Positions 36,269 through 47,568 of a DNA stretch of 64,000 bases are shown here, piece by piece; the stretch's first letter is position 1, and every line of letters begins with the position of its first letter. Made by a program: the position numbers and the translations under genes. Under the pieces are notes generated by a model. It was not told the DNA's origin, ran no database searches, and saw nothing but the letters and a program-made list of their open reading frames with translations. Source of the stretch: Carya illinoinensis (lineage: Eukaryota > Streptophyta > Magnoliopsida > Fagales > Juglandaceae); assembly GCF_018687715.1 (NCBI RefSeq), contig NC_056757.1, forward strand, positions 5,121,501-5,185,500, in the 5' to 3' direction.

Positions 36269-37340
36269 TTCAGTTGACACAGTTATGTAAACTTTCTTTG
36301 GAGAAATTAATGCAGTGTGTTTTTTTTTTTCTTTTGATCATATTGCATGAATTGTACACACACACAAGGTATGTTAACAGGTTTAGATCGACTCACTCAC
36401 ACGAGTGATCACCTTTGGCGTTGTAAAGTGATAGCGAGCAAAGATGAGACATTGTGTCACTTGTTACTTGTCCTGAGAGAGATAAGTATGACACAAGAGA
36501 TATGTTGCCTTAGTAAGAACTAAGATGAGGTTCATTAAATTTAAAAAAACTGCGCATGGACACTCCACAATCCATGTAGCCTGTAGTAAGCCAGATGTGA
36601 GATTCTTTTTGGCACCTTGGGGGTGAGCAAATTGAGAAAATCGGGTTAGACATGTGTCCAGACTAAGATCTGTACGGTGTTTGATATGGACATACGCTTT
36701 TTGATAAAGAGAGATTCACTGTAGCATGTATTTCATACTACATGTGCTCTTGCGACCAAATATGGAAGTGAATGAATAGTTCCCTATTTGTTCACTGTGT
36801 GAGTCCTTTACTTCATATTTTAAAATGATGCCCTTTTATAACTTTTGACAATGTCATAAGATGGAGGTTCTGATGTTTGCTACTCTAGCATACTCTCTAT
36901 AATCATGATTGATACGGTCTAAAGAGGTATTGTTGGGAAAGCAGTTAGACTAACATTAAGTGACATGAGGGCGAAGGGAAGACTATTCGACAACGCATTT
37001 AGATTGTGTTTGCTGACGTCAAACTTTGGCGCTACAATTTGGTAGTGACAATTTTTGTGAACACATCATGAAAACTAAGAAGCAATTAAAGCATAGTTCT
37101 GGGTTTATTTTTAAACTCAAAAAGGGATCGAATATGCTTGATTAGATGCGATCGAATGAGTCTAGGGCATACGAGACACTTTAAGGATGATGCTATGCTC
37201 GTCTTCTCGAGGAGAGATTTGGTATAGTGCTCCCAATTTTTTTTTTCAGGTGTACTCAATGGTCGCATGGCCTATTTATTTTGTATGAACGAGATAGAGA
37301 ACATGTTGAGAAATATATGCCTGGGGATGCCCACTATGTG
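36269..37340 (+). other. Long 3' non-coding region of Copia B
   Basis: About 1.07 kb between the RNase H stop and the purine tract, unusually long for Copia. It holds no clear ORF; the 60-aa minus-strand frame at 37086-37268 is not recognised. Confidence 0.6.
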
Positions 37341-37351
37341 CGAGTGAGAGA

Positions 37352-37751
37352 TGTAATAAAGCAGGGGCGCCCTTAGTGGGCATGCCCCTACCTCTTACCA
37401 TTTAGGGATGCTGGCATTACTCCAGGCGTTATGCCTGGAGTCAAGGGCCGTAACTTTAGCTGGCCATAAATGGCCAGCCAACGGTTACCATATGAAGGGG
37501 CGCGGACGACTGATAAATTAGTCCTCCACTCCTTGGCAGATGTAACTCTCTCTTGGAAAAATCTCTCTCTGTCTGTGAGTGAAAATACTTAGGCTGTGGG
37601 CATTTTGAATGTGACTCTAGATTCATCTACGTAGCACATGCACGCACTGAGTGGAGAAATCTACTTGAACAATGGATTCACTCGTGGAATAACAACACAG
37701 ACTATTCTTGAGGTATTTCTTCCGCTATATACGTTTATATTATTGCTAACA
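37352..37751 (+). repeat. 3' LTR of Copia B
   Basis: 400 bp, matching the 5' LTR along its full length except for about 15 substitutions and an added ATAAATGGCCAGCC, which creates a TGGCCA-containing inverted repeat. It is followed directly by the GCACC duplication. Confidence 0.95.
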
Positions 37752-38174
37752 GCACCATTTCATTTACCCATTACGCACTGAATTTGTCTTTTACGTTCAA
37801 AATGATGTTGACTTCTTTTATTTTAACATGTTGGGTTTCATTATTTTATAAAATGATGTGTACGGAATTTGTATACTTGATACTTGTACAAATTATTACA
37901 ATAAGATTGTTGCAAAGATATGGAAATAATGATTGCATGCAGGGGATACAACTAATTCTGTTCCTTCTGTTTTTGTTTTTATGGACATTGAAAGCTCAAC
38001 TTAATGGACTAAGACTAATGCTATTATACTTAGGGGTGTGCATAAATCTTTATAAACCGGTTGACCCGATTGACCTGATCAGATCCACCTGATAAAACTC
38101 GGGTTAAAATTGAAGCGGGTCATATGAAATGCTATGCGGTCGAAACCGCAACTGAAGAAATCAACCCGTATCCC
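37752..38174. other. Short spacer after Copia B
   Basis: It begins with the second GCACC duplication (37752-37756), then AT-rich sequence with a 102-aa frame (37784-38092) rich in hydrophobic residues and without a recognisable family. From about 38031 a GGGGTGTGCATAAATC / AACCGGTTGACCCG phrase resembles ends of plant hAT-type MITEs, but a matching opposite end was not demonstrated. Confidence 0.35.
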
Positions 38175-38908
38175 TCAGTCAGATTCCCATCTCCCTTCGT
38201 CTTCAACCCTAGCCCCCCTCCCTTCATCATTATTGGATAGGTCCAAGGTTACGAGGCTGCTCATGTCGCGCATTTCCTCTGGTATGCAGCCGGTGATCCT
38301 GTTATGGGAAAGATTCAGAGTGCTAAGCACCGTCAACTTCGCAATGTCTTTTGGAATTTCCCCGAAGAGATTGTTTCGGCTGAAATCGATGGAGTCAAGA
38401 GAAGTACAACGGGATATAAAAGATGGGATCTCGCTGCTAATGTGCTTGTTGGCGCTGATGTTGATACTTGCCAAATTGGGTAAATCGAACAGTTCACTAG
38501 GAATCTCACCTGAAAGTCTATTCAATTCCAGTGATAAAGTTCGCAGGTTTTTGAGATTACCGATAGCAGGAGGGATTTTCCCAGTAATTCTATTGTTGGA
38601 AAGTTTGAGAATTCCAAGAACGTCCCCTGAGATTTTGGGGGGAAGCTCATCGGAGAAGTAGTTATCGTTAACTTCGACTACTTCTACCGAGGGCAAGTTA
38701 GAAGTCCCAGCCGGGATCGTCCTGTTGAGTAAGTTTTTCGCGATTCGGATTTTTGTTAACGACTTGCAGACGCTGAGCTCCATGGGAATTGCTCCAGAAA
38801 ATAAATTTTCGATCAAAATCAGATTCTTCAACTTACCTCCCACACACAAAACCAGAGGAACCCTGCTGGTGAGTTGGTTCGTCGCTACATCAAGGAGTTT
38901 GAGTTTTC
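38175..38908 (-). pseudogene. CLAVATA1-like LRR receptor-kinase fragment
   Basis: An open frame of about 240 aa on the minus strand holds roughly nine leucine-rich repeats. Examples are LENLFSGAIPMELSVCKSL-type, GILKLSNNRITGKIPPAIG, NLASINISANKHISSEIP and LSTLNLSHNRITGCIPEE. Wording and order match the C-terminal half of the CLV1-type ectodomain (LRR XI receptor kinases binding CLE peptides in meristem control). There is no signal peptide, transmembrane segment or kinase domain. The last repeat ends LDLSNN and runs into unrelated sequence (DEGRGARVEDEG). The upstream edge is abrupt near 38908, after KLLDVATNQL. It is an isolated gene fragment, long enough and clean enough to have moved recently. 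Confidence 0.8.
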
Positions 38909-40115
38909 TTGTGATGGTCCTGGGTTGATACTTCTAAAAAAAACTACAGATTTAACTCGTCAGGTCGGGTTATCCTGTGATGGTCCTGGGTTGCAGGCCA
39001 CAATGGGTCGGGCCAAATCTTTGATTGGGCGGGCTGTTGTTCAGGCCTAATTATACTCTTTAATTTATTTATATCACTCATTTTATTCTTTGACATGACA
39101 ATACTATATGGTGCGATTTGGCTTATTAAAAAAAGAGAGAAGATATTTACAATCGTGAATTATGCAATCATCGTGTAATTTTTTTAAAAAATAATAAGAT
39201 ATGAGACTCACATGAAAAAAAATTAATTTTTTAATAATATATTTCACTTTTTTTCAAAACGATTATACAGTGTTTACATATTTTATGATTATATGTAGAA
39301 TTACTATTAAAAACATAAACATAATAAGGTAGATGAAATCTAGGATTTTAGTCTTCATCATTTTATTTTGAATATATATTTTCTTAATAAGTCATGTATG
39401 GCACATCAAAGAAACAAAATAAGTAATATAAATTAGAAAGTATGGTAAGACTACTGGTGGACTAATTGTCACTTGTTATACAAGGTAGAAGTAGTTGAAT
39501 CCCTTCAATACGTAAATGGGTCGGCACATCTCGTTTTGCATGGACCCAAAACTTTTATTTAGACTACAAATAGACGAAAATCCTAATAAAACACATTTAA
39601 GGCCTAATAATATGTCCATGCCATATAAATGTTACTTACCCTCTCATATCACATAATTTATATATTTTAAATTTTTATTTTATTTTATTTTTACTAAATT
39701 AATTAAAATATTTTATTTATTATCTCTATACTATATATTTATTATTAAAAAGTTAAATAAAAGAGAACTAAGTGTGGGGATTGTGTGAAGAATAATGATA
39801 GTTTTATTATTATTTTATTACTCTTTTATTATTTTTTTTAATTTTTAATTTTTAAAATTTTTTTTTTTACTTAATGATTAAATAAGTGACTATCACTAAA
39901 ATTATATATTTTTAAAATTTTTTTTAATGGTTAAGAATGTTAAAAAAATATTTAAAAGAAAATAATAAAAAAATAAATACATTATAAATAATAAAATAAT
40001 GATAAAAGTGTAATAAGTGTATCATTACCGTATGTGAAATGCTTGGCCCCACAACCTGTCCTCCCACCTACTCTGCGCTTAAAACATCAGCAAATGCACC
40101 TGGACATGTCCCGAA
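38909..40115. other. AT-rich spacer
   Basis: No gene. The phrase GTGATGGTCCTGGGTTG occurs twice about 60 bp apart (38911 and 38972), bracketing the right edge of the LRR fragment. The rest (39100-40020) is very AT-rich with A and T runs and MITE-like wording. Confidence 0.5.
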
Positions 40116-40343
40116 ATGCGATTTAATCCATTGTCATTGGCCTTGCTTTCCATTTCCAAGCACTTGAGTGAAAGCCACGGTGGTAGTCTTAGGGGCGGAA
40201 TCAAACGGAGCTGCGGTTTCCCATATTTCTTCGCCGCCATGTCCACCGTTTCTACCGAGGAAGACGCCTTTTCGGCTCCTACCCAGCCCATCCCCAAGTC
40301 GCCTCAACCTTTGCAGGTATTACCCAATTTGATTTCCGCTGTC

Positions 40344-40376
<33 letters not shown>

Positions 40377-42540
40377 TGGCGTCTGGTTTGAAATGAAATG
40401 GGTTTCCCCCCTTTTTGGTAAATATAAGAAAAATCTCTTCCTATTTTTAGCCTTTGTATACTTGATGTCAATCTAAAAAGAAGGGCTTGCTTGGGAAATG
40501 GATTGGTATTTCGTTTCTTTGGAAATTAAGCTTGCCTTTTTTTCTTTCTTTTCTTCATACAAGCTGAATATTTCTTTACAAATAAAAAAATAATTTAACC
40601 AACTTCCCCAACAATCATTGTTATCTCTATGCTACTAATTGGTTCTTTAATTTTGTTTTCGATGGAAAATATAAGGTTCTTCCGACTAATCACTTTGCCC
40701 ACTTTAGTTGAATTGCGGGGCTCTGTTGCTATACGCAACTTTTACTTAAGAAATTGAGGCTTTTCTTCTGTTAAGAAGTTTTCAGAAAGGAAAAGGTTCA
40801 GAGAAAAAGTGCTACATGGCCATTCCTGAGTCATTGCAAATATTACCATATTGACTACAATTCAATTCAAAAGTTAGCTACAATAGTTGGTTTTATGAAA
40901 TCCTCCACCCGAAGCTGAAGCATGCGTATTATGATCAATTCAAAAGTTAACTTTCAAATGGTCCATGATCCCTTTCCAATCTTGTTAGGGAATCAGTGCT
41001 TGGATTTTTAAATAAGAGGAACGCGTTTAAATGTTGACAGAAACTAAGGAATTCCCACGATCGGGAATTATGTTCGTCAACAAGTATCTGCTGCCATCTC
41101 TCTCTCTCTCTCTCTTCACTTTCGTTAAATCCTTTCGGTCTTGTTTTAGTTTTAGCATTATGTAATTCGGCCTCTCACTGTGTTACCTCCAGAAGCTTTT
41201 GACATCCAAGGTTCTAAACTAGATGTTTGAAGTTGATAAAATAACCTATCGAGCATTTGTTAGTGCTTTTTCTTATGGCTAAACCTTCTATTCAGTTTTC
41301 TTTTCTAAGAAAAGGCAACAAATTGTTTATCATTATTTTTATTCTGTCAACTATTCCTAATTCTAATGAATTGGCCTCTTTTTGTCAGGTTGCAAAGCGA
41401 TTGGAGAAGTTCAAAACGACAATTTTCACACAAATGAGTAGTCTTGCCATCAAGCATGGGGCAATTAACCTTGGCCAAGGCTTTCCCAACTTTGATGGTC
41501 CTGAGTTTGTAAAGGAAGCAGCAATTCAAGCCATTAAGGATGGAAAAAATCAATATGCTCGTGGATTTGGAGTTTCAGAATTAAACAATGCTATAGCCGA
41601 ACGGTTCAAGAAAGACGCTGGACTTCTGGTGGACCCTGATAAAGAAGTTACTGTTACCTGTGGTTGCACTGAAGCAATTGCTTCTACTATCTTAGGGTTG
41701 ATAAATCCCGGGGATGAGGTGATCCTCTTTGCTCCCTTTTATGATTCATATGAGGCCACTCTCTCCATGGCTGGTGCCAATATCAAATGTGTAACGTTGC
41801 GCCCACCAGATTTTGCTGTCCCGATCAATGAGCTGAAGTCTGCTATCTCAAAGAATACACGTGCAATACTTATAAATACTCCCCATAACCCAACTGGAAA
41901 GATGTTCACCAGAGAAGAACTCAATCTGATTGCATCTCTCTGCATTGAGAATGATGTGTTGGTTTTCTCAGATGAAGTTTATGATAAGTTGGCTTTTGAA
42001 ATGGATCACATTTCCATGGCATCTCTTCCAGGAATGTATGAGCGTACAGTTACTATGAATTCGTTGGGTAAGACATTCTCCTTAACAGGGTGGAAAATTG
42101 GGTGGGCAATAGCTCCTCCGCATTTGACGTGGGGAGTGCGGCAGGCACATTCTTTCCTCACTTTTGCTATTTCCACTCCAATGCAGTGGGCAGCATCAGT
42201 TGCCCTTAGAGCCCCAGACTCTTACTATGCGGAGCTTAAGAGAGATTACATGGCAAAGAAGGCAATTCTGGTGGAGGGATTGAAGGCTGTTGGTTTCAAG
42301 GTATTTCCATCAAGTGGAACCTACTTTGTGGTTGTAGATCATACCCCTTATGGGCTGGAAAATGATGTTGCTTTTTGCGAGTATCTGATCAAGGAAGTTG
42401 GGGTTGTAGCAATTCCGACAAGCGTATTTTACTTAAACCCTGAAGATGGAAAGAATCTGGTGCGATTTACATTCTGCAAGGATGACGAAACTCTGAAGGC
42501 TGCAGTTAAGAGGCTGAAGGAGAAGTTGATGAGAAAATAA
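40116..42540 (+). CDS. PLP-dependent aminotransferase (kynurenine/glutamine transaminase K type)
   Basis: Two exons, 40116-40316 and 41389-42540, with a GT-AG phase-0 intron, encode 450 aa. The first ~60 residues are basic and Ser-rich (RFNPLSLALLSISKHL, then SLRGGIKRSCG), like a plastid or mitochondrial transit peptide; a second ATG at 40239 could give a cytosolic form. The mature part is class I/II aminotransferase: INLGQGFPNFDGP, NQYARGFG, NTPHNPTGK, FSDEVYDKLAF. SLGKTFSLTGWKIGW carries the PLP lysine (about residue 295), and NLVRFTFCKDD carries the substrate-carboxylate Arg. It matches the plant group of Arabidopsis At1g77670, annotated as kynurenine-oxoglutarate / glutamine transaminase-like. 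The exact substrate cannot be read from sequence. All key residues are intact. The frame upstream of 41389 (from 41257) is intron. Confidence 0.93.
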
Positions 42541-43169
42541 TGCTGATGTATGTACTTAAATCACTTTGGACTTGAGTCATTCATCAGATGGAAGTGTTGG
42601 TGTTGCAATATTAAGCACTTGAGGTTGATAGTGAAGTATTTTGCTGTATACCAATTTGAATACAAGTTTCTCAACTGATGATCTATCAAAATTGTCAGTA
42701 AAAGGATACTAGTGACTTTGCTTGCAGATACAAAGATTTGGCTCCAAGACTAAAAGCAGAAAATATTTTAACTCTTCCATGCGAAGATAATATTGGAGAA
42801 AAAGAAAAAAGCGGAAAGTAAATAACTGCAAATGCAATAGAAATTTGTATTATCTTTTCGTTCATTTAGGGTCTTTAATTAAAATTCCCTTTACCTTTTT
42901 CTTTCTCCTTCTCTTTTCCTTTTGCCTGCGCTTTCAGCAAAACAGCCTATGCAGGTGCTTTATTGGCTTTGTTTATCTCCCATTTGGGTTATTCTCTAAA
43001 TTTCAATAAAATGCAACTAGATCTAGTATGAATGGGCGATCAGAGGCCTTGCGTTGAGGAAGGAATGTTTTGTTCTGTTTTGAGTCGGAGGCAAGAGTTC
43101 TTATCGATGGAATCGTTTGGCACCTCCATTTCTTCTTACAAAAAATATCCCCGACTCTAATGGAGGGCC
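42541..43169. other. 3' flank of the aminotransferase gene
   Basis: Probable 3' UTR and spacer. A canonical AATAAA is present at 43005-43010, 465 nt past the stop; closer, weaker signals may be used instead. No other gene is visible before the minus-strand exon that ends at 43170. Confidence 0.45.
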
Positions 43170-43298
43170 TTAAAACTTGGGTGGTGGTGGACGATCAAGG
43201 GTGATACCAGCTGCCCCATAAGTTGCAGCTTGACGGACAGAAGTAGCATTCCTCTTCATTGCCACAACCCGAGCCCCTGCTGCCAATGAACCAAAATC
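43170..43298 (-). pseudogene. Possible terminal exon of an unidentified gene
   Basis: On the minus strand, an AG acceptor (43300-43299) opens a 42-codon frame ending in TAA at 43170. It begins DFGSLAAGARVVAMKRNA and ends GAAGITLDRPPPPKF. Small residues, a basic patch and a PPPPKF tail give it a natural C-terminus look. Just upstream (about 43465-43370) a second minus-strand open stretch (EVESLPEVFVELEVSS) ends beside a GTGTAAGG donor-like site, so it could be the preceding exon. I do not recognise the protein. The Copia C LTR at 43465 cuts off anything further upstream, so the gene is probably broken here. Confidence 0.35.
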
Positions 43299-43464
43299 CT
43301 AATGTTCAACAACAACATCTGCTGCTTGGTCGATCAGCTAGCTTTTTTCTTTGGTGCCTCTTTCCTTACACCCAAAGTATCCTAATTAGGATGCTGCTCA
43401 CTTCCAGTTCAACAAACACTTCAGGCAGTGATTCGACCTCCCTGGCCAAGAATATGACCCACCA

Positions 43465-43702
43465 TGTTAAGATTACAAGAAGAAACTAAATGCAGGAAGA
43501 AGGATCCACCAAATGAACGTGACATGCACAAACAGAGGAATATAAATCCGTTGAAATGAGCTGTAAATACAATTTTTTTCTTTTTTAACTCACTCATTTG
43601 TATCTATAAATAGCACTAGGTACTCGTACGTATGCATGTAAGAATCATGCAATAACATTTCTTTCCAATAACAACATTTTGTTACGTCGTCTTCTACTCT
43701 AC
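43465..43702 (+). repeat. 5' LTR of Copia C (interrupted at its end)
   Basis: About 238 bp, aligned with 50898-51135. It contains TATAAATAG at 43605-43613. The antisense Gypsy element begins at 43703, close to the LTR end, after TCTAC. Confidence 0.75.
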
Positions 43703-45183
43703 TATTAGGGACTCCGGTCTTGTCCCTAATACTAAGGACCACGAGTTCACCTTGGTGATGTTGGTGACCAAGTGATCTTGCCAACTTGCTTGGTCTTCAA
43801 CAAAGGATAGTGTTTGGGTGAAGGAATGATAGCGGATATGGTGGAATTGAATAGGCTAAGTGTTGATTCGGTGTGTTTAATGCAAGGTGAAATGACTTGA
43901 TGGTTGCCCTTGATGTTGGGGCTACTTGGATGATTCTTAGGGTGGGTATGGTAAAGTGTAGTTAGGATTTTAGGTGGTGGCTAAGGGGGATTACGAAATT
44001 GAAAAGTGATGGATTATGGTTGGGGTGTAAGATAGATTGCTCCTTGACTTTAGGAATTGGCTAAGGTAAGATAGGGAATGTAGGATTTGGATAAGGTAAA
44101 AGGATGAGGATCTTTAGTAGGATTTGAAAAGATGGAGATGATTGAGGGAGAATTCCTAAGTTGTAGGAATCTATCAAGGAAAGAAAGGGTTTCGGTTTTG
44201 GCAAGTGGAGAGGGTTTTTCTTGACTTGAGGAATTCTAGGAATGGAGTGATTTTAGGAATCGGGTGGTTTGAGGGATTGCGTAATTTAAGTGGATGGAGG
44301 ATAGGGTTTTGTGAGGATTCCTAAGTGGTAGGAATCCTTGAAGATTTGGTGGGGCTAGTTTGGTAAGTCAAAGTGGACTTGAGAGATTTAAGGGATGAGA
44401 GATTTAAGGAATTGAAAATGATTGACAATTCCTTAAATTAAGGGATGAGAGATTTAAGGGATTGTGAGGATTATCAATTCCTTAAATTAAGGGATTAAAA
44501 TTGGAGGAAGTCAAGGCTCCTATAAGGAATGAGTTTCCTTATAGAGCATTGGAGGTGGACTAGGGCAAACACTATAGTGGGCGGCACTATATGGTTGGAT
44601 GGATCAAACGAGGCAAATGAAGAATGAACACTAAGAACAAAATGATGAACACTAAAAAATAAAATGGTGAACACTCAAGAACAAAGTAAAATGCTTAAGA
44701 ACTTAAATGAATAAAATGTAACAAATCAACTAATGATTCGCGGATTGCACAATAGTTGAAATAAACCTCATGAATTGGTAATTTGATAAAAACAAGGATA
44801 GCAACAACTTGGATTCATGAATTGCACCAAGTTGCAAGAACAAGATAAATGAATCACACCTATTCACGAATTGCAAGGTGTGATCCTCTCTTTGGGATTC
44901 ATGAATTGCACCCAAAAAGTTCAAGTGCCTAGCACCGATTGTTGATCTCCTAAACAAAATAATCCTCTTCTAGAGAATTTGCCAAAAGATGTAAATGTAA
45001 AGACTAAGGGTCCTATTTATAAGGATTACAGCTTGGAACTCCCAATAGGTCCCTTGGAAAATAAATAATTAAATTAAAATAAACAATAAATAATAACATA
45101 GTTGGCATGGACCAAGTTGACCCATGGCATGCATGAGCCCATGGGTGGGCTAGGTTGGCCCTTCTCTTCATGGGGTCCTATCA
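43703..45183 (-). repeat. 3' LTR of the antisense Gypsy derivative
   Basis: About 1481 bp. The first ~525 bp (43703-44228) align with 47569-48094 with scattered substitutions. Internal repeats of AATTCCTTAAATTAAGGGAT and AGAGATTTAAGG (44395-44500) and of TTCATGAATTGCACC-type wording (about 44810-44910) are present. The terminal CA reads TA here. Confidence 0.8.
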
Positions 45184-45293
45184 TTCCCCCTCTCTTCAAG
45201 AATATCCTTGCCCTCAGGGATTAAATTTGAAAATGCGCATGACCTCTCCTCATTCTCTTCCTTAGCCATTTCCATAGCAAAACAATATGCCCC

Positions 45294-47238
45294 TCATTTG
45301 CCCAACTTTTCTAACATTGAGACATCACCCGACTTGGCCTCATTGGATGCTAAAGTTACCCATACATTCTTCTTGGATCCTAACTTGAATTTCATGGTCC
45401 TTTTGTTGTAGTCAAGCACTACCCTTCCAAGGCCCTTGAGCCATGGATTGCCCAATATAACATCAAGCTCTACTAAAAGAAGTATATGTAAATCCGTCAC
45501 TACTCTCACTCCTTGCACACTTATTTTTACTTCTTTCACTAGCCCTTCACATTTCATCTTGTCCCCACTAGCCATCTTTATCTCAAATGGCTCTATAGCA
45601 ATCGAATTCAACCCAACTTTGGAAACAAGTGTAGAGTTAATGAAGTTGTGCGTGGAGCCACTATCTACCAACAAAGGGACTTCAATTATTCTTATCCATG
45701 CCATTACCCTCATGAACGTATATTTTTGGATCCCCATCAAGGTATTAAGGGACAACTCGGCCTCCTCATAATTTTTATTCACTTTGGTCTCCTCTTGGTT
45801 GTACTCTTGGCTAGAGGCTTCCACAAAATAACCATCATCATTTTTCTCACTTCTCTCATCAACAAACATGTACACTTGTCCCGATTTACATTTATGCCCT
45901 ATGCCTCATGCCCCATTTATCTCCACACTTAAAACAAAGGCCCTTCTTTATTCTATTTTGGACCTCTTCTCTTGAAAGTTTTTTCACTTCTAGTGGCTTT
46001 GATTTAGAAGCACTCCCTATTTCCTCCTTGCCTTTCCAAGGAACATTGGTTTGCAAGGGTGTAGTAACCTTACTCCCCATTTCCTTAGATTGACGTTTCT
46101 CTATATTAGTGCTCTCTTCTAGGATCTCCGCCATCCTCATAGCTTCTTGAATTTTAGAGGGTTGCTTCAACTTAACTTCCTTGGCTATCCAATGCTTCAA
46201 CCTATCCACAAATGTGCCCACAAGGGCCTCCTTGGACCACCCTTTCACAAGAGTTTGTAGTTGCCTAAACTCTTCAATGTAACTATACACTTTGCCTTCT
46301 TACCTCAACTTGGCAAGTTGGCCATGGTGGTTAATGGTAGGGGATGATCCAAATTCCATAAGGAACTCTTCTTCAAAAGCCGTCCAACCTAATCTTCTCC
46401 TCTCCTTCTCATATTGGTCCCGGATCCACCTCCACCACTTACTTGCTTTCCCCTCCAAATAAAAACATGCCATTGACACCCTCTCATGTCTAGGCACCTC
46501 ATACACATGGAAGTAGTGGTCAACCTTGTCAAGCCATTCATATGGATCTCCCCCATTAAACTTGAGAAAATCCACCTTTGGCCTCTTAGGTCCCCGGTTA
46601 TAAGCTCGGTTTCCCCTTCTATCTTCATGGTGGTCAACATCATACCCTCTCTCATGATGGTCTCTTCTTCTCTCATAATGGCCTCCACAGCCATAAGGCC
46701 TCTCATAACCATGCTCATGCTCAAATTCCCCCTCAAAAACTTCTTCTCTTGGTAGCCTCTCAATCCTTACATCTTGATACTCTTCTCTCACACTATGGGT
46801 TTTAGTGGGTTGGTCAATATTGGGGATCCATCTCTCAACAACAACTCGATTGTTTTCAATTCTACCACCCCTTCTAAACTCATTTTGTGGTAGCTCACGT
46901 AAGGATCCTGTGACACTTGTCTCGGCCCCATCCACAAGGACCTCATGCGCTTGCCTATTCGGACTTGGTAGTGGCCTTTCCCCATTAGTTTCCACCATTC
47001 TCCTCTCAATCATCTCAAGGCTTGCATTGGTCTCCCTCTTTAAAGTCTCCATGTCCCTTCTATTCTCCTCAACCGCACGGTTGGTAGCATTCAAGGACAT
47101 TGTAAATTCGGCTAAGGTAGTCTTGACCTCATTAAGGAGGTTGTCAAGCCTTAAACCTTGCCTTTCTATGGCCTTTATGCGTTCCCGGTTGGAACCACCT
47201 CGTTCCTCCTCTTGAACCACACGACTCATGGCTACCAA
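45294..47238 (-). pseudogene. Gypsy Gag-protease polyprotein, interrupted
   Basis: The frame from 47238 begins with a coiled-coil region (about residues 1-100), then an Arg/Glu/His-rich linker (EHEHGYERPYGCGG, HYERRRDHHERGYD). The retrotransposon gag domain follows (VDFLKFNGGDPYEWLDKVDH, then YLEGKASKWW). A stop at about 46300 splits gag; it resumes (YSYIEEFRQLQTLVKGW) to a zinc knuckle CFKCGDKWGM, after which a stop/frameshift near 45890 intervenes. The protease frame (45875-45294) has the intact LVDSGSTHNF motif and LDVILGNPWLKGLG, and ends without RT. This is the Ty3/Gypsy gag-PR layout. The lesions are few, so decay is modest. Confidence 0.8.
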
Positions 47239-47568
47239 TTTGGTGGTGGGGCTTGTTCTTAGTTCACAAATCCAACCTTGGGTCCCCCACCTTCAAAGGT
47301 GGTCGACCCCTCTTGCACAAAAGGTCCAACCTTGGGTCTTCCATCAACTTGTGTGGTTGACCCCTACAATCACACTGCTCCTTTCTCCTCCGCAACCTCC
47401 AAACTTCGTGCAATCAACAATTCAATTAACAAAAATTTTGGGATCCACAAGGGTCTCCCCCAACCAATTCACAAAGTTTGGGTTAACGCGTCGTTTACCT
47501 CTTTAGAGAAATGTGAGCTTCTCAAAATGGCCAAGCAAGATAGCCCTCTCAATGAAAGCACCAATTAA

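Larger units (their letters stand above)
31997..37751 (+). mobile_element. Structurally complete Copia LTR retrotransposon (Copia B)
   Basis: The 5755-bp element has TG...CA LTRs of 386 bp (31997-32382) and 400 bp (37352-37751) and a perfect 5-bp GCACC duplication. It has a 12-nt TGGTATCAGAGC (32384-32395) initiator-Met primer-binding site, a polyprotein region in the Copia order gag-protease-integrase-RT-RNase H, and a GAGTGAGAGA purine tract directly before the 3' LTR. By eye the LTRs differ at about 15 sites plus one 14-bp indel. This indicates a moderately old insertion, younger than Copia A. The polyprotein carries several stops and one frameshift, so any movement would need proteins from another copy. 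Confidence 0.95.

Noticed and set aside
41257..41388. Hydrophobic N-terminal extension of the aminotransferase (MLVLFLMAKPS...)
   Set aside because: It lies in the intron before a TTTTTGTCAG acceptor. Exon 1 at 40116-40316 joins in phase and supplies a transit-peptide-like N-terminus.
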